A stretch of DNA of 64,000 nt from Pseudomonas sp. FP453 (GCF_030687495.1 NZ_CP117435.1:3786501-3850500); one strand, 5' to 3'; shown: positions 27,100-37,662, counted from the first letter of the stretch. The notes: generated from the sequence alone by a model not told the origin. Translations and numbers: made by a program.

Positions 27100-27470
27100 C
27101 ATAACAAGAATAAAAAGCGCCAAACCTAATAAAAATAAGACGAAACGACTCTGACATAACAAAAACAACACGGCAGAGACGCAGCTAACAGATTTTTTTG
27201 GAGAAGATGTGCTTCGCAGGGAACGGCCATGCCGAAACCCGCGACCAGTAGAGAAAAATAAAACTACCTCAGGTAGCTACCCACTGGTTGGATCGCGTGC
27301 GAAGAAGCAGATCAGCGTTCAAAAAAATACGTTTGCTCTTGACCCCGGATGGGGGTCGCCAAAAACAGCGGTAAAGGGTAACGGTTGCCAAAAACAACAA
27401 TAGACCGCCCCTCAATAATAAAAAAAGAGCACGCAACGACAAATTAAAGGGGACCTTAGGGTCCCCTTTG
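27100..27470 (+). ncRNA. crcY: CrcY-type small RNA (sequesters Hfq/Crc; carbon catabolite repression)
   Basis: This stretch of about 370 nt is A-rich and non-coding, starts at a sigma54 promoter and ends in an intrinsic terminator. It contains at least five AANAANAA catabolite-activity motifs: 27103-27110, 27128-27138, 27158-27168, 27393-27400 and 27414-27421. These decoy motifs titrate the Hfq-Crc complex and relieve catabolite repression. Location directly after mvaB/liuE is where CrcY lies in P. putida as I recall; CrcZ lies after cbrB instead. CbrAB control is expected. No credible ORF lies in 26943-27608 apart from this RNA. Confidence 0.87.
27446..27469 (+). terminator. Intrinsic terminator of crcY
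   Basis: A perfect 10-bp stem AAAGGGGACC / GGTCCCCTTT has loop TTAG and ends in TTT within the stem. Confidence 0.85.
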
Positions 27471-27506
27471 TGCTTTCTGCGATTGTCCTGGCACACTGCA
27501 ATTCAA

Positions 27507-27595
27507 TGTGGGAGCTGGCTTGCCTGCGATAGCAGTGTGTCAGTCACTGCATGTGTGGCGGATGTATCGCTATCGCAGGCAAGCCAGCTCCCACA
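27507..27595. repeat. REPIN between crcY and the acyl-CoA ligase gene
   Basis: TGTGGGAGCTGGCTTGCCTGCGATAGC is mirrored by GCTATCGCAGGCAAGCCAGCTCCCACA (given here in two parts: arms 27507-27533 and 27569-27595). It lies in the convergent gap and may back up the crcY terminator. Confidence 0.9.
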
Positions 27596-27608
27596 TAAAC
27601 CTGAGGTG

Positions 27609-29246
<1,638 letters not shown>

Positions 29247-29273
29247 AACGACCCCTGTTGTCTTTTTTGTAGG

Positions 29274-29332
29274 TTGACGTAAACGTAAACTACGATTGAC
29301 AGCGCCGTAACGCAAGCTTACGTTAACGTAAA
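29274..29332. promoter_or_regulatory. Two LiuR-type operators in the ligase/liuA divergent promoter
   Basis: Box A is TTGACGTAAACGTAAA (29274-29289) and box B is CTTACGTTAACGTAAA (29317-29332). Both are variants of the liuR-promoter palindrome TTGACGTTAACGTCAA and share the core ACGT[T/A]AACGT. Starts are 43 bp apart, about four helical turns. One probably serves the leftward ligase gene and the other liuA. Confidence 0.8.
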
Positions 29333-29396
29333 GGTGAGCGCCCTCCCCCGACGTTCAGCCCACACAAAAACAAAGCTCACATTAAGGTGCCTGTCC

Positions 29397-30560
29397 ATGA
29401 GTTACCCGTCCCTGAACTTCGCCCTCGGCGAAACCATCGACATGCTGCGCGATCAGGTGCAGTCCTTTGTAGCCAAGGAAATCGCCCCCCGCGCCGCGCA
29501 AATCGACAGCGACAACCTGTTCCCCGCCGACCTGTGGCGCAAGTTCGGCGACATGGGCCTGCTCGGCATTACGGTGCCGGAAGAATACGGCGGCGCGGGC
29601 CTGGGTTACCTGGCCCACGTGGTGGCGATGGAAGAGATCAGCCGCGGTTCTGCCTCGGTGGCGTTGTCCTACGGCGCCCACTCCAACCTGTGTGTGAACC
29701 AGATCAACCGCAACGGCAACCACGCGCAAAAACTCAAGTACCTGCCGCAGCTCCTCAGCGGCGAACACGTCGGTGCGCTGGCCATGAGCGAACCGAATGC
29801 CGGTTCCGACGTGGTCTCGATGAAACTGCGCGCCGACAAACGCGGCGACCACTACGTGCTCAACGGTAGCAAGACCTGGATCACCAACGGCCCCGACGCC
29901 AGCACCTACGTGATCTACGCCAAGACCGACCTGGAAAAGGGCGCCCACGGCATCACCGCGTTTATCGTCGAACGGGACTGGCAAGGCTTCAGCCGCAGCA
30001 GCAAGTTCGACAAGCTGGGCATGCGCGGCTCCAACACGTGCGAGCTGTTTTTCGATGACGTCGAAGTGCCCGAAGAAAACATCCTCGGCGTGCTCAACGG
30101 CGGCGTGAAAGTGCTGATGAGCGGCCTGGACTACGAACGCGTGGTCCTTTCCGGCGGCCCCACCGGGATCATGCAAGCGTGCATGGACCTGATCGTCCCC
30201 TACATCCACGACCGCAAGCAGTTCGGCCAAAGCATCGGCGAATTCCAGCTGATCCAGGGCAAGGTCGCCGACATGTACACCCAACTCAACGCCAGCCGCG
30301 CCTACCTCTACGCGGTGGCCCAGGCATGCGAGCGCGGCGAGACCACGCGCAAGGACGCCGCTGGCGTGATCCTCTACAGCGCCGAACGCGCCACGCAAAT
30401 GGCCCTCGACGCGATCCAGATCCTCGGCGGCAATGGCTACATCAATGAATTCCCCGCCGGCCGCCTGCTGCGTGACGCCAAGCTGTATGAAATCGGCGCC
30501 GGCACCAGTGAGATTCGCCGGATGCTGATCGGTCGCGAACTCTTCAACGAAACCCGCTGA
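29397..30560 (+). CDS. liuA: Isovaleryl-CoA dehydrogenase
   Basis: The product has 387 residues from the ATG at 29397 (AAGGTG upstream). It is an acyl-CoA dehydrogenase with the isovaleryl-type hallmark [17 protein letters not shown], whose Glu is the catalytic base placed in helix G, the feature that separates IVD from straight-chain ACADs. Also visible are [48 protein letters not shown] and [23 protein letters not shown]. It is FAD-dependent and passes electrons to ETF. It is first of the tightly packed liuABCD operon (11-bp gap to liuB). Confidence 0.95.
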   Translation: MSYPSLNFALGETIDMLRDQVQSFVAKEIAPRAAQIDSDNLFPADLWRKFGDMGLLGITVPEEYGGAGLGYLAHVVAMEEISRGSASVALSYGAHSNLCVNQINRNGNHAQKLKYLPQLLSGEHVGALAMSEPNAGSDVVSMKLRADKRGDHYVLNGSKTWITNGPDASTYVIYAKTDLEKGAHGITAFIVERDWQGFSRSSKFDKLGMRGSNTCELFFDDVEVPEENILGVLNGGVKVLMSGLDYERVVLSGGPTGIMQACMDLIVPYIHDRKQFGQSIGEFQLIQGKVADMYTQLNASRAYLYAVAQACERGETTRKDAAGVILYSAERATQMALDAIQILGGNGYINEFPAGRLLRDAKLYEIGAGTSEIRRMLIGRELFNETR

Positions 30561-30571
30561 GGGAGCGCGCC

Positions 30572-32179
30572 ATGGCCACCTTGCATACCCAGCTCAACCC
30601 CCGCTCTGCGGAGTTTGCCGCCAACAGCGCGGCGATGCGCCAACAGGTCGATGCCCTGCACACCTTGCTCGCCCACGTGCAACAAGGCGGCGGCGCGAAA
30701 GCCCAGGAGCGCCACACCTCACGCGGCAAACTGCTGCCCCGTGAGCGCATCAACCGCCTGCTCGACCCGGGCTCGCCGTTCCTCGAACTGAGCCAGCTCG
30801 CCGCCCACCAGGTGTATGGCGAAGACGTGCCCGCCGCCGGGGTGATTGCCGGGATCGGCCGCGTGGAGGGCGTTGAATGCATGATCGTCGCCAACGACGC
30901 CACGGTGAAAGGCGGTTCCTACTACCCGCTCACCGTGAAAAAACACCTGCGCGCCCAGACCATCGCCGAGCAGAACCGCCTGCCGTGCATCTACCTGGTG
31001 GATTCCGGCGGCGCCAACCTGCCGCGCCAGGACGAGGTATTCCCCGACCGCGAGCACTTCGGGCGGATCTTCTTCAACCAGGCCAACATGAGCGCCCAGG
31101 GCATCCCGCAGATCGCCGTGGTGATGGGCTCATGCACCGCTGGCGGTGCGTATGTGCCGGCCATGGCCGACGAAGCGATCATGGTGCGCCAGCAAGCCAC
31201 CATCTTCCTCGCCGGACCGCCGCTGGTGAAGGCCGCCACCGGCGAAGTCGTCAGCGCCGAAGACCTTGGTGGCGCCGATGTGCACTGCAAGATCTCCGGT
31301 GTGGCCGACCACTATGCCGACAGCGATGAACACGCTTTGGCATTGGCGCGGCGCAGCGTCGCCAACCTCAACTGGCGCAAGCAGGGACAGTTACTGCAAC
31401 GCCCGCCCATGGCGCCGTTGTACAGCGGCGAAGAGTTGTACGGCGTGATCCCGGCCGATGCCAAGCAACCGTTCGATGTGCGCGAAGTGATCGCGCGGCT
31501 GGTGGACGGTTCGGTGTTCGATGAGTTCAAGGCGCTGTTCGGCACCACACTGGTATGCGGCTTTGCGCACCTGCACGGCTACCCGATTGCAATCCTCGCC
31601 AACAACGGCATTTTGTTCGCCGAAGCCGCGCAAAAAGGCTCGCACTTTATCGAACTGGCCTGCCAGCGCGGCATTCCCCTGCTGTTTTTGCAGAACATCA
31701 CCGGCTTCATGGTCGGGCAGAAATACGAAGCCGGCGGCATCGCCAAGCACGGCGCCAAACTGGTCACAGCCGTGGCCTGCGCCAAGGTGCCGAAGTTCAC
31801 GGTGATCATCGGCGGCAGCTTTGGTGCCGGTAACTACGGCATGTGCGGCCGCGCCTATGACCCACGGTTCCTGTGGATGTGGCCGAATGCGCGCATCGGC
31901 GTGATGGGCGCAGAACAGGCCGCTGGCGTGCTGGTGCAGGTCAAGCGCGAGCAGGCCGAACGCGCAGGCGTTGGGTTCAGTGCCGAGGAAGAAGCCGCGA
32001 TCAAGCAGCCGATCCTCGACCAATACGAAACCCAGGGCCACCCCTACTACTCCAGCGCGCGCCTGTGGGACGACGGGGTCATCGACCCGTTGCAAACCCG
32101 TGACGTGCTGGCCCTGGCCCTGTCTGCCGCGTTGAATGCCCCCATCGAGCCGAGCCGCTTCGGCGTGTTCCGCATGTAA
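30572..32179 (+). CDS. liuB: 3-methylcrotonyl-CoA carboxylase, carboxyltransferase (beta) subunit
   Basis: The product has 535 residues, the normal beta-subunit size. It has two crotonase-like carboxyltransferase halves. The acyl-CoA binding half has [43 protein letters not shown] and [16 protein letters not shown]. The carboxybiotin half has [46 protein letters not shown] and [18 protein letters not shown]. It transfers CO2 from carboxybiotin on LiuD to 3-methylcrotonyl-CoA. The start at 30572 follows GGGAGCGCGCC. Confidence 0.95.
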   Translation: MATLHTQLNPRSAEFAANSAAMRQQVDALHTLLAHVQQGGGAKAQERHTSRGKLLPRERINRLLDPGSPFLELSQLAAHQVYGEDVPAAGVIAGIGRVEGVECMIVANDATVKGGSYYPLTVKKHLRAQTIAEQNRLPCIYLVDSGGANLPRQDEVFPDREHFGRIFFNQANMSAQGIPQIAVVMGSCTAGGAYVPAMADEAIMVRQQATIFLAGPPLVKAATGEVVSAEDLGGADVHCKISGVADHYADSDEHALALARRSVANLNWRKQGQLLQRPPMAPLYSGEELYGVIPADAKQPFDVREVIARLVDGSVFDEFKALFGTTLVCGFAHLHGYPIAILANNGILFAEAAQKGSHFIELACQRGIPLLFLQNITGFMVGQKYEAGGIAKHGAKLVTAVACAKVPKFTVIIGGSFGAGNYGMCGRAYDPRFLWMWPNARIGVMGAEQAAGVLVQVKREQAERAGVGFSAEEEAAIKQPILDQYETQGHPYYSSARLWDDGVIDPLQTRDVLALALSAALNAPIEPSRFGVFRM

Positions 32180-32194
32180 ATGGAGCTGTACCCC

Positions 32195-33001
32195 ATGAGC
32201 GATTTCAACACCCTCGAACTGATCACCGACAGCCGTGGCTTTGCCACGCTGTGGCTCAGTCGCGAAGCCAAGAACAACGCATTCAATGCCGAGATGATCC
32301 GGGAACTGATCATCGCCCTCGACCAGGTGCAGGGCGATCCCTCCCTGCGCTTTCTCGTGTTGCGCGGTCGCGGCAAGCATTTCAGCGCGGGCGCCGACCT
32401 GGCCTGGATGCAGCAATCGGCCGAGCTGGATTACCACACCAACCTGGACGACGCCCGCGAACTGGCGGAGCTGATGTACAACCTGGCCAAGCTGAAAATC
32501 CCCACCCTGGCGGTGGTGCAAGGCGCGGCCTACGGTGGCGCGCTGGGCTTGATTAGCTGCTGCGACATGGCGATCGGTGCCGATGATGCGCAGTTCTGTC
32601 TGTCGGAAGTGCGCATTGGCTTGGCCCCGGCGGTGATCAGCCCGTTCGTGGTGCAGGCCATCGGCGAACGCGCCGCGCGGCGTTATACCCTGACCGCCGA
32701 GCGTTTCGGCGGCCAGCGGGCGCGGGACATCGGCTTGCTGGCAGAGAGCTATCCCCTTAGCGAGTTGGATCTGCACGTCGAGTTGTGGGTCGCCAACCTG
32801 TTGCAGAACAGCCCGGCAGCGATGCGCTCCAGCAAGGATTTGCTGCGCGAAGTCGGCAACGGCGCCCTCACACCGGCGTTGCGCCGCTACTGTGAAAATG
32901 CCATCGCGCGGATTCGCGTCAGCGCCGAAGGCCAGGAAGGCCTGCGGGCGTTCCTGCAAAAACGTGCGCCGAGCTGGCAGTCCCAGGAGCCGCGTTCATG
33001 A
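32195..33001 (+). CDS. liuC: Methylglutaconyl-CoA hydratase
   Basis: The product has 268 residues of the crotonase (enoyl-CoA hydratase) fold: ATLWLSREAKNNAFNAEM, LRGRGKHFSAGADLAWMQ (oxyanion-hole and CoA segment), VVQGAAYGGALGLISCCDMAIG and FCLSEVRIGLAPAVISPFV with the catalytic Glu. The start is the ATG at 32195 with GGAG at 32182-32185; an ATG five codons earlier lacks a ribosome-binding site. Its stop overlaps the liuD start by 4 bp. It hydrates 3-methylglutaconyl-CoA to HMG-CoA. Confidence 0.92.
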   Translation: MSDFNTLELITDSRGFATLWLSREAKNNAFNAEMIRELIIALDQVQGDPSLRFLVLRGRGKHFSAGADLAWMQQSAELDYHTNLDDARELAELMYNLAKLKIPTLAVVQGAAYGGALGLISCCDMAIGADDAQFCLSEVRIGLAPAVISPFVVQAIGERAARRYTLTAERFGGQRARDIGLLAESYPLSELDLHVELWVANLLQNSPAAMRSSKDLLREVGNGALTPALRRYCENAIARIRVSAEGQEGLRAFLQKRAPSWQSQEPRS

Positions 33002-34923
33002 GCACACTGACCACCGTACTGGTGGCCAATCGCGGTGAAATTGCCTGCCGGGTGATGCGCACCGCCAAGGCCATGGGCCTGACCACCGTGGCCGTGCACA
33101 GCGCCACCGACCGCGATGCACGCCACAGCCGCGAAGCCGATATCCGCGTTGACCTGGGCGGCAGCAAGGCCACCGAGAGTTACCTGCAAATCGATAAACT
33201 GATCGCCGCCGCCCACGCCAGCGGCGCCCAGGCGATTCATCCAGGCTACGGTTTCCTGTCGGAAAACGCCGGGTTCGCCCGTGCAATTGAAGCCGCCGGT
33301 TTGATCTTCCTCGGCCCGCCCGCCTCGGCCATTGACGCCATGGGCAGCAAATCCGCAGCCAAGGCGCTGATGGAAACCGCCGGCGTGCCGTTGGTGCCGG
33401 GTTATCACGGTGAAGCGCAGGATCTGGAAACATTCCGCGACGCCTGCGCACGCATCGGTTATCCGGTGTTGCTCAAGGCCACGGCGGGCGGCGGCGGCAA
33501 GGGCATGAAGGTGGTCGAGGACGTCAGCCAGCTGGCCGAGGCCCTCGCCTCGGCCCAGCGTGAGGCGCTGTCCTCATTCGGCAACGGGCAGATGTTGGTG
33601 GAGAAATACCTGCTCAAGCCACGCCATGTGGAAATCCAGGTGTTTGCCGACCAGCACGGCCACTGCCTGTACCTCAATGAGCGCGACTGCTCGATCCAGC
33701 GGCGCCATCAAAAAGTCGTGGAAGAAGCACCAGCGCCGGGGTTGAGCGTTGAACAGCGCAAGGCCATGGGCGAAGCCGCCGTGCGCGCGGCCCAGGCCAT
33801 CGGTTATGTCGGCGCCGGCACCGTGGAATTCTTGTTGGATGCGCGCGGTGCATTCTTCTTCATGGAGATGAACACGCGCCTGCAAGTGGAGCACCCGGTG
33901 ACCGAGGCGATTACCGGCCTCGACTTGGTGGCCTGGCAGATTCGCGTCGCCCAGGGCGAAGCGTTGCCCATCACCCAAGCGCAGGTGCCGCTGATCGGCC
34001 ATGCGATTGAAGTGCGGCTGTATGCCGAAGACCCGGCCAATGATTTCCTGCCGGCGACCGGGCACCTGGCGCTGTACCGCGAATCGACACCAGGCCCTGG
34101 GCGACGGGTGGACAGCGGCGTGGCCCAAGGCGATAGCGTGTCGCCCTTCTACGACCCGATGCTCGGCAAGCTGATCGCCTGGGGCGAAGACCGGGAACAA
34201 GCGCGCCTGCGCTTGCTGAGCATGCTCGATGAGTTTGCCGTCGGCGGGCTCAAGACCAACCTGGGCTTTTTGCGGCGCATCATCGGCCATCCGGCGTTTG
34301 CGGCGGCTGAATTGGATACGGGGTTTATCCCGCGTTATCAGGATCAACTGCTGCCAGCGCCGGGTGCGTTGAGCGATGGGTTCTGGCAGGCGGCCGGTGC
34401 GGCCTTTATGCAGAGCTTGCCGGTGGGCGATGGGCCTTGGGCTGACACCCGCGGCTTTCGTGCGGGGCTGCCGGCCGAGGTGTCGCTGCATTTGAGTTGT
34501 AATGGCCAGGACCAGCTGGTGACGCTGGCGGCAGAAACGGCGACGTTGCGCGACGAACAATTGTGGATCGAGCGCCAGGGCGTACATCGCTCCCATCTGG
34601 CGGTGCGCAGCGGCGAGACCCTGTACCTGCGCTGGGACGGCGAGGTGCACGCGGTCAGCCTGTTCGACCCGATTGCAGCGGTCGAGGCCAGCCAGTCGCA
34701 CCAGGGTGGCCTCACCGCGCCGATGAACGGCAGCATCGTGCGGGTGCTGGTCGAAGTCGGCCAAACCGTGGACGCCGGCACGCAACTGGTGGTGCTGGAG
34801 GCGATGAAGATGGAACACAGCATTCGTGCGCCCCAGGCTGGCGTGGTCAAGGCTTTGTTCTGCCAGGAAGGCGAAATGGTTGCCGAAGGTTGCGCGCTGG
34901 TGGAGCTCGAAACAGCGAGCTAG
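32998..34923 (+). CDS. liuD: 3-methylcrotonyl-CoA carboxylase, biotin-carrying (alpha) subunit
   Basis: The product has 641 residues. The biotin carboxylase domain is at about 1-450 (VLVANRGEIACRVMRTAKAMGL, ATAGGGGKGMKVV ATP-grasp loop, NERDCSIQRRHQKVVEEAPAP, FFMEMNTRLQVEHPVTE). A BT linker domain follows, then the C-terminal biotinyl domain with EAMKMEH (biotinylated Lys604). It carboxylates biotin with ATP and bicarbonate and works with LiuB. It is the last gene of the operon, and its stop overlaps by 4 bp the stop of the convergent repressor gene, with no terminator between. Confidence 0.95.
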   Translation: MSTLTTVLVANRGEIACRVMRTAKAMGLTTVAVHSATDRDARHSREADIRVDLGGSKATESYLQIDKLIAAAHASGAQAIHPGYGFLSENAGFARAIEAAGLIFLGPPASAIDAMGSKSAAKALMETAGVPLVPGYHGEAQDLETFRDACARIGYPVLLKATAGGGGKGMKVVEDVSQLAEALASAQREALSSFGNGQMLVEKYLLKPRHVEIQVFADQHGHCLYLNERDCSIQRRHQKVVEEAPAPGLSVEQRKAMGEAAVRAAQAIGYVGAGTVEFLLDARGAFFFMEMNTRLQVEHPVTEAITGLDLVAWQIRVAQGEALPITQAQVPLIGHAIEVRLYAEDPANDFLPATGHLALYRESTPGPGRRVDSGVAQGDSVSPFYDPMLGKLIAWGEDREQARLRLLSMLDEFAVGGLKTNLGFLRRIIGHPAFAAAELDTGFIPRYQDQLLPAPGALSDGFWQAAGAAFMQSLPVGDGPWADTRGFRAGLPAEVSLHLSCNGQDQLVTLAAETATLRDEQLWIERQGVHRSHLAVRSGETLYLRWDGEVHAVSLFDPIAAVEASQSHQGGLTAPMNGSIVRVLVEVGQTVDAGTQLVVLEAMKMEHSIRAPQAGVVKALFCQEGEMVAEGCALVELETAS

Positions 34924-35555
34924 AACTTCGCCGTGGCCTGCACCACCACGCCGAGGATGCGGCAATCGTCGGTGAGCAGCTGTTTCGGGTAAGTCGGGTT
35001 GAGCGGCACCAGGTACAGCTGGCCGCTCTCTTTCAGCAACTGGCGGAAGGTCGCCTGTGGGCTGTCGGCCCATTGGGCAACCACCAGCTTGCCCGGTTCG
35101 GCGGTGATGGCCGGGTCCACCAGGATCAGCATGCCCGCGCTGATGCTCAGGCCGCTGGGCGCGGTCATGGCATCGCCCGTGACCGGCAGCCAGAACGCTT
35201 CGCCTCGGGCGTGGTAATCCGTCAGCTCGAAGCGTGGCGCGCCATAGGTGGCACGCTCTTCACGGGTTTCGCACAGGCCGCTCCAATCACTGACCGGGTA
35301 GCGGAAATACGGGTTGTAGTGGCTCGTCGGGCCGGGCTCCTCGGCGGACCGTTCGCGAATCTGCAACGAAACCTCCAGGTAGCCCAGGCCCAACTCCGCC
35401 AGCACCCGGTTCATATCCGCGACGCTCGGCACACGACGTTTTGCCAGCCAGTGGCCGACGCCGCCCTGGGTCATGCCCAAGCGCTCGGCAAGCTCGGTTT
35501 GCGTGACCTTGGGGTGTTTCATGCTGGCTTTCACCAGCGCTATCCATTTATCCAT
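34920..35555 (-). CDS. XRE-HTH/S24-like repressor lacking the autocleavage dyad
   Basis: From the ATG at 35555 the product has 211 residues. The Cro/CI-type HTH is at about 14-45 (KVTQTELAERLGMTQGGVGHWLAKRRVPS). The C-terminal LexA/S24-like domain has FWLPVTGDAMTAPSGLSISAGMLILVD and KLVVAQWADSPQATFRQLL. In active family members the motif is GDSM, with the nucleophile Ser; here it is GDAM (codon GCC at 35169-35171). The position of the general-base Lys (TFK) holds Arg (TFR). So it probably dimerises but cannot self-cleave in an SOS response. It is divergent from the small gene at 35687 and convergent with liuD. A start at 35579 is possible. Confidence 0.82.
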   Translation of the reverse strand: MDKWIALVKASMKHPKVTQTELAERLGMTQGGVGHWLAKRRVPSVADMNRVLAELGLGYLEVSLQIRERSAEEPGPTSHYNPYFRYPVSDWSGLCETREERATYGAPRFELTDYHARGEAFWLPVTGDAMTAPSGLSISAGMLILVDPAITAEPGKLVVAQWADSPQATFRQLLKESGQLYLVPLNPTYPKQLLTDDCRILGVVVQATAKF

Positions 35556-35686
35556 GGGGCCTGACAATACGTGAGGCATTTTCCCGGGCAATAAACAGTT
35601 TGTAGTAATCCATAAAACGACATAAATACGATACGTACTATGATCGGACATAAGGTTTTCGACACCCACCCGGAGTACCGCCCCTT

Positions 35687-36037
35687 ATGACCACAAGCCT
35701 CCATCCCCAGCCCGAATTAGCCGAAACTGCCGATATCCTCGACATGCGCAGCAGTGGCGCCGTCCAGCGCGCGCTGGACTATTACTTGAAGGAAGAGGTG
35801 TCGCTATCAGCGACGGACGACACCTTCTTCAGCATAAAACCCGGCATCAGCCAGGAAGAAGCGCTGGTGCACGCATCGGACCTGTTGCGCAGTGCCGCAG
35901 CCACCGCCTATGAATCAGCGAGCAGCCACCAAGGCAACAACCGCGACCTGGCGTTTTCAGTGGTGTATTTGATTGATATGGCGAAGGCGATGGTGGAGCG
36001 ATCGTTGCGCGCGCCAGAAACACAGGCAACCGTTTAA
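35687..36037 (+). CDS. Small DUF6124/DUF3077-like protein of unknown function
   Basis: The product has 116 residues without signal peptide or membrane segment. Features seen: AVQRALDYYLKEE, FFSIKPGISQEEALVHASDLLRSAAATAYESA, and SVVYLIDMAKAMVERSL. These match small Pseudomonas proteins of the DUF6124/DUF3077 type as I remember them; their role is unknown. It is divergent from the XRE/S24-like repressor, with A/T-rich sequence between (35556-35686) containing related octamers CGACATAA and GGACATAA. Regulation by that repressor is plausible. Confidence 0.7.
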   Translation: MTTSLHPQPELAETADILDMRSSGAVQRALDYYLKEEVSLSATDDTFFSIKPGISQEEALVHASDLLRSAAATAYESASSHQGNNRDLAFSVVYLIDMAKAMVERSLRAPETQATV

Positions 36038-36080
36038 CAGGCGCAAAGGAAAAATATTTCTATCTCGACGATAAAAACAT

Positions 36081-36109
36081 TTGACTTGCAAATGATAATG
36101 ATTATTATT
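36081..36109 (+). promoter_or_regulatory. prrF promoter with overlapping Fur box
   Basis: The -35 TTGACT (36081-36086) and -10 TATTAT (36103-36108) are separated by 16 bp. AATGATAAT-G-ATTATTATT (36091-36109) is a 9-1-9 Fur-type palindrome with one mismatch. It covers the spacer and -10, so Fur-iron would block transcription. Confidence 0.88.
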
Positions 36110-36114
36110 GGACC

Positions 36115-36230
36115 CAGCTGATCGCGAGATCAGTCGATAGACCAAGGGACCTTAGGTCGGACTCTTGGAATATCTCCTCATCAGGCTAATCACGGTTTTT
36201 GACCCGGCTCTTTGGCCGGGTCTTTTTTTT
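36115..36230 (+). ncRNA. prrF: PrrF-family iron-responsive small RNA
   Basis: The RNA is about 116 nt, the size of P. aeruginosa PrrF. It has a 5' hairpin CTGATC-GCGA-GATCAG (36118-36133), a central region with TATCTCCTCATCAGGCTAAT (the conserved pairing region that base-pairs with sodB-type and iron-enzyme mRNAs), CACGGTTTTT and a 3' terminator. A Fur box covers its promoter. PrrF represses iron-rich enzymes when iron is scarce, with Hfq. Only one copy is seen here; the paralogue would be elsewhere. No gene lies between 36231 and 36502. Confidence 0.93.
36201..36230 (+). terminator. Rho-independent terminator of prrF
   Basis: GACCCGGC (36201-36208) pairs with GCCGGGTC (36215-36222) and is followed by eight T. 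Confidence 0.95.
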
Positions 36231-36361
36231 GCCAGTTTCCCTGGCATGGCTTCAGGCTAATGAAGACTGTGTGTTGCTTGATGGCGCGCATGGTAGCAAA
36301 AGACCATCGCCAAAAGAAAGCCGCACGAACGCTCTAGGTCGGATCTTTGCGAATTAGCGCT

Positions 36362-36376
36362 TGAGAATCAATCTCA
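36362..36376. promoter_or_regulatory. Fur-box-like dyad upstream of the M14 carboxypeptidase
   Basis: TGAGA-ATCAA-TCTCA is a perfect 5-5-5 dyad that matches the 7-1-7 Fur consensus TGATAAT-N-ATTATCA at 11 of 14 positions. It is 127 bp before the carboxypeptidase start and downstream of prrF. Weak evidence. Confidence 0.35.
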
Positions 36377-36502
36377 TAGATTCTAAGCTGCTGGCGCGTC
36401 AAGGACGACGCCCCCTCCTCCCTGCAACAATTTTGCGTCAAGATTTTGCCTGGCTCCTGTGTAAGATATCCGCCACAACACTCATACTCAGGCAACCAGA
36501 CT

Positions 36503-37654
36503 ATGACCGTGGCCTTGACCTCCATCAGGATCAGCACCGATTTCGACAGTGGCAATATCCAGGTGCTCGACGCCAGCGATGCGTTCCAGCTGCTGCTCGC
36601 CATCAAACCCGATACCCGTAGCCCACATTTCCAATGGTTCCACTTCAAGGCCGAAGGCATGCATGTGGGCCACACCCACACCTTCCGTTTGAGCAACGCG
36701 AGCCAGTCGTCCTACAAACACGCCTGGAGCGGCTACAACGCCGTCGCCTCCTATGACCATATCAACTGGTTCCGCGTCCCCACGCGTTTTGACGGCGAGT
36801 TCCTGCACATCAGCCTTGAAACCCGCGAAAAGCATGCGTGGATTGCCTATTTCGAGCCCTACAGCCGCGAACGCCACGACTGGCTGATCGGCCAGGCCCT
36901 GAGCCGCGCCGGCACCCAACTGCTGGCCACCGGAAAAAGCGTCGAGGGCCGCGATATCCAGTTGCTACGCCGTGGCAAAGGCGGCGAAGGCCGACGCAAA
37001 ATCTGGATCATCGCCCAGCAGCATCCCGGCGAACACATGGCCGAATGGTTTATGGAAGGCATTATCGAACGCCTGCAACAGGACGGTGACAGCGAACTGA
37101 AAAAACTGCTGAAAGTCGCCGACCTGTACCTGGTGCCCAACATGAACCCGGACGGGGCGTTCCATGGCCACCTGCGCACCAACGCCATGGGCCAGGACCT
37201 CAACCGTGCGTGGCAGAGCGCCAGCCAGGAGATCAGCCCGGAAGTGCTGTTCATCCAGCAACAGATGGAAAAGTACGGCGTCGACCTGTTCCTCGACATC
37301 CATGGCGACGAAGAAATCCCCTACGTCTTCACTGCCGGCTGCGAAGGCAACCCAGGCTACACGCCGCGTATCGAGGCGTTGGAAAAGCACTTCCGCCGCC
37401 ACCTCAGCGCCCTGACCCGCGACTTCCAGACCACCCACGGCTACACCCGCGACCTGCCGGGCGAGGCCAACATGACCCTGGCCTGCAATGCCGTCGGTGA
37501 AAAATACGACTGCCTGTCGCTGACCCTGGAAATGCCCTTCAAGGACAACGACGACGCGCCCAACCCCCACACCGGCTGGTCGGGCAAACGCTCGATGCAA
37601 TTGGGCAAGGACGTGTTGAGCACCGTCGCCGATATCGTCGGCGTGTTGCGCTGA
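36503..37654 (+). CDS. M14-family (cytosolic carboxypeptidase-like) zinc carboxypeptidase
   Basis: From the ATG at 36503 the product has 383 residues. An N-terminal beta-sandwich of about 120 residues (the domain typical of the CCP/AGBL branch: FQWFHFKAEGMHVGHTHTF) is followed by the M14 catalytic domain. The zinc motif HxxE appears in QQHPGEHMAEWFMEG, substrate Arg in HLRTNAMGQDLNRAW, the third zinc ligand in FLDIHGDEEIPYVF, and catalytic Glu in LTLEMPFKD. No signal peptide is present, so it is cytoplasmic. CCP enzymes remove C-terminal or side-chain acidic residues; the bacterial substrate is unknown. It is monocistronic downstream of prrF. Confidence 0.9.
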   Translation: MTVALTSIRISTDFDSGNIQVLDASDAFQLLLAIKPDTRSPHFQWFHFKAEGMHVGHTHTFRLSNASQSSYKHAWSGYNAVASYDHINWFRVPTRFDGEFLHISLETREKHAWIAYFEPYSRERHDWLIGQALSRAGTQLLATGKSVEGRDIQLLRRGKGGEGRRKIWIIAQQHPGEHMAEWFMEGIIERLQQDGDSELKKLLKVADLYLVPNMNPDGAFHGHLRTNAMGQDLNRAWQSASQEISPEVLFIQQQMEKYGVDLFLDIHGDEEIPYVFTAGCEGNPGYTPRIEALEKHFRRHLSALTRDFQTTHGYTRDLPGEANMTLACNAVGEKYDCLSLTLEMPFKDNDDAPNPHTGWSGKRSMQLGKDVLSTVADIVGVLR

Positions 37655-37662
37655 TTTTGGAT

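Noticed and set aside
27209..27403. 64-codon frame within the crcY region
   Set aside because: No ribosome-binding site or family. The sequence is better explained as sRNA with A-rich decoy motifs.
27100..27470. Naming the sRNA crcZ
   Set aside because: crcZ lies downstream of cbrB, which is absent here. The mvaB/liuE neighbour fits crcY.
34920..36037. Prophage remnant suggested by the CI-like repressor
   Set aside because: No integrase, excisionase, structural or lysis gene, and no att-type repeat is visible. Flanking genes are ordinary chromosomal genes.
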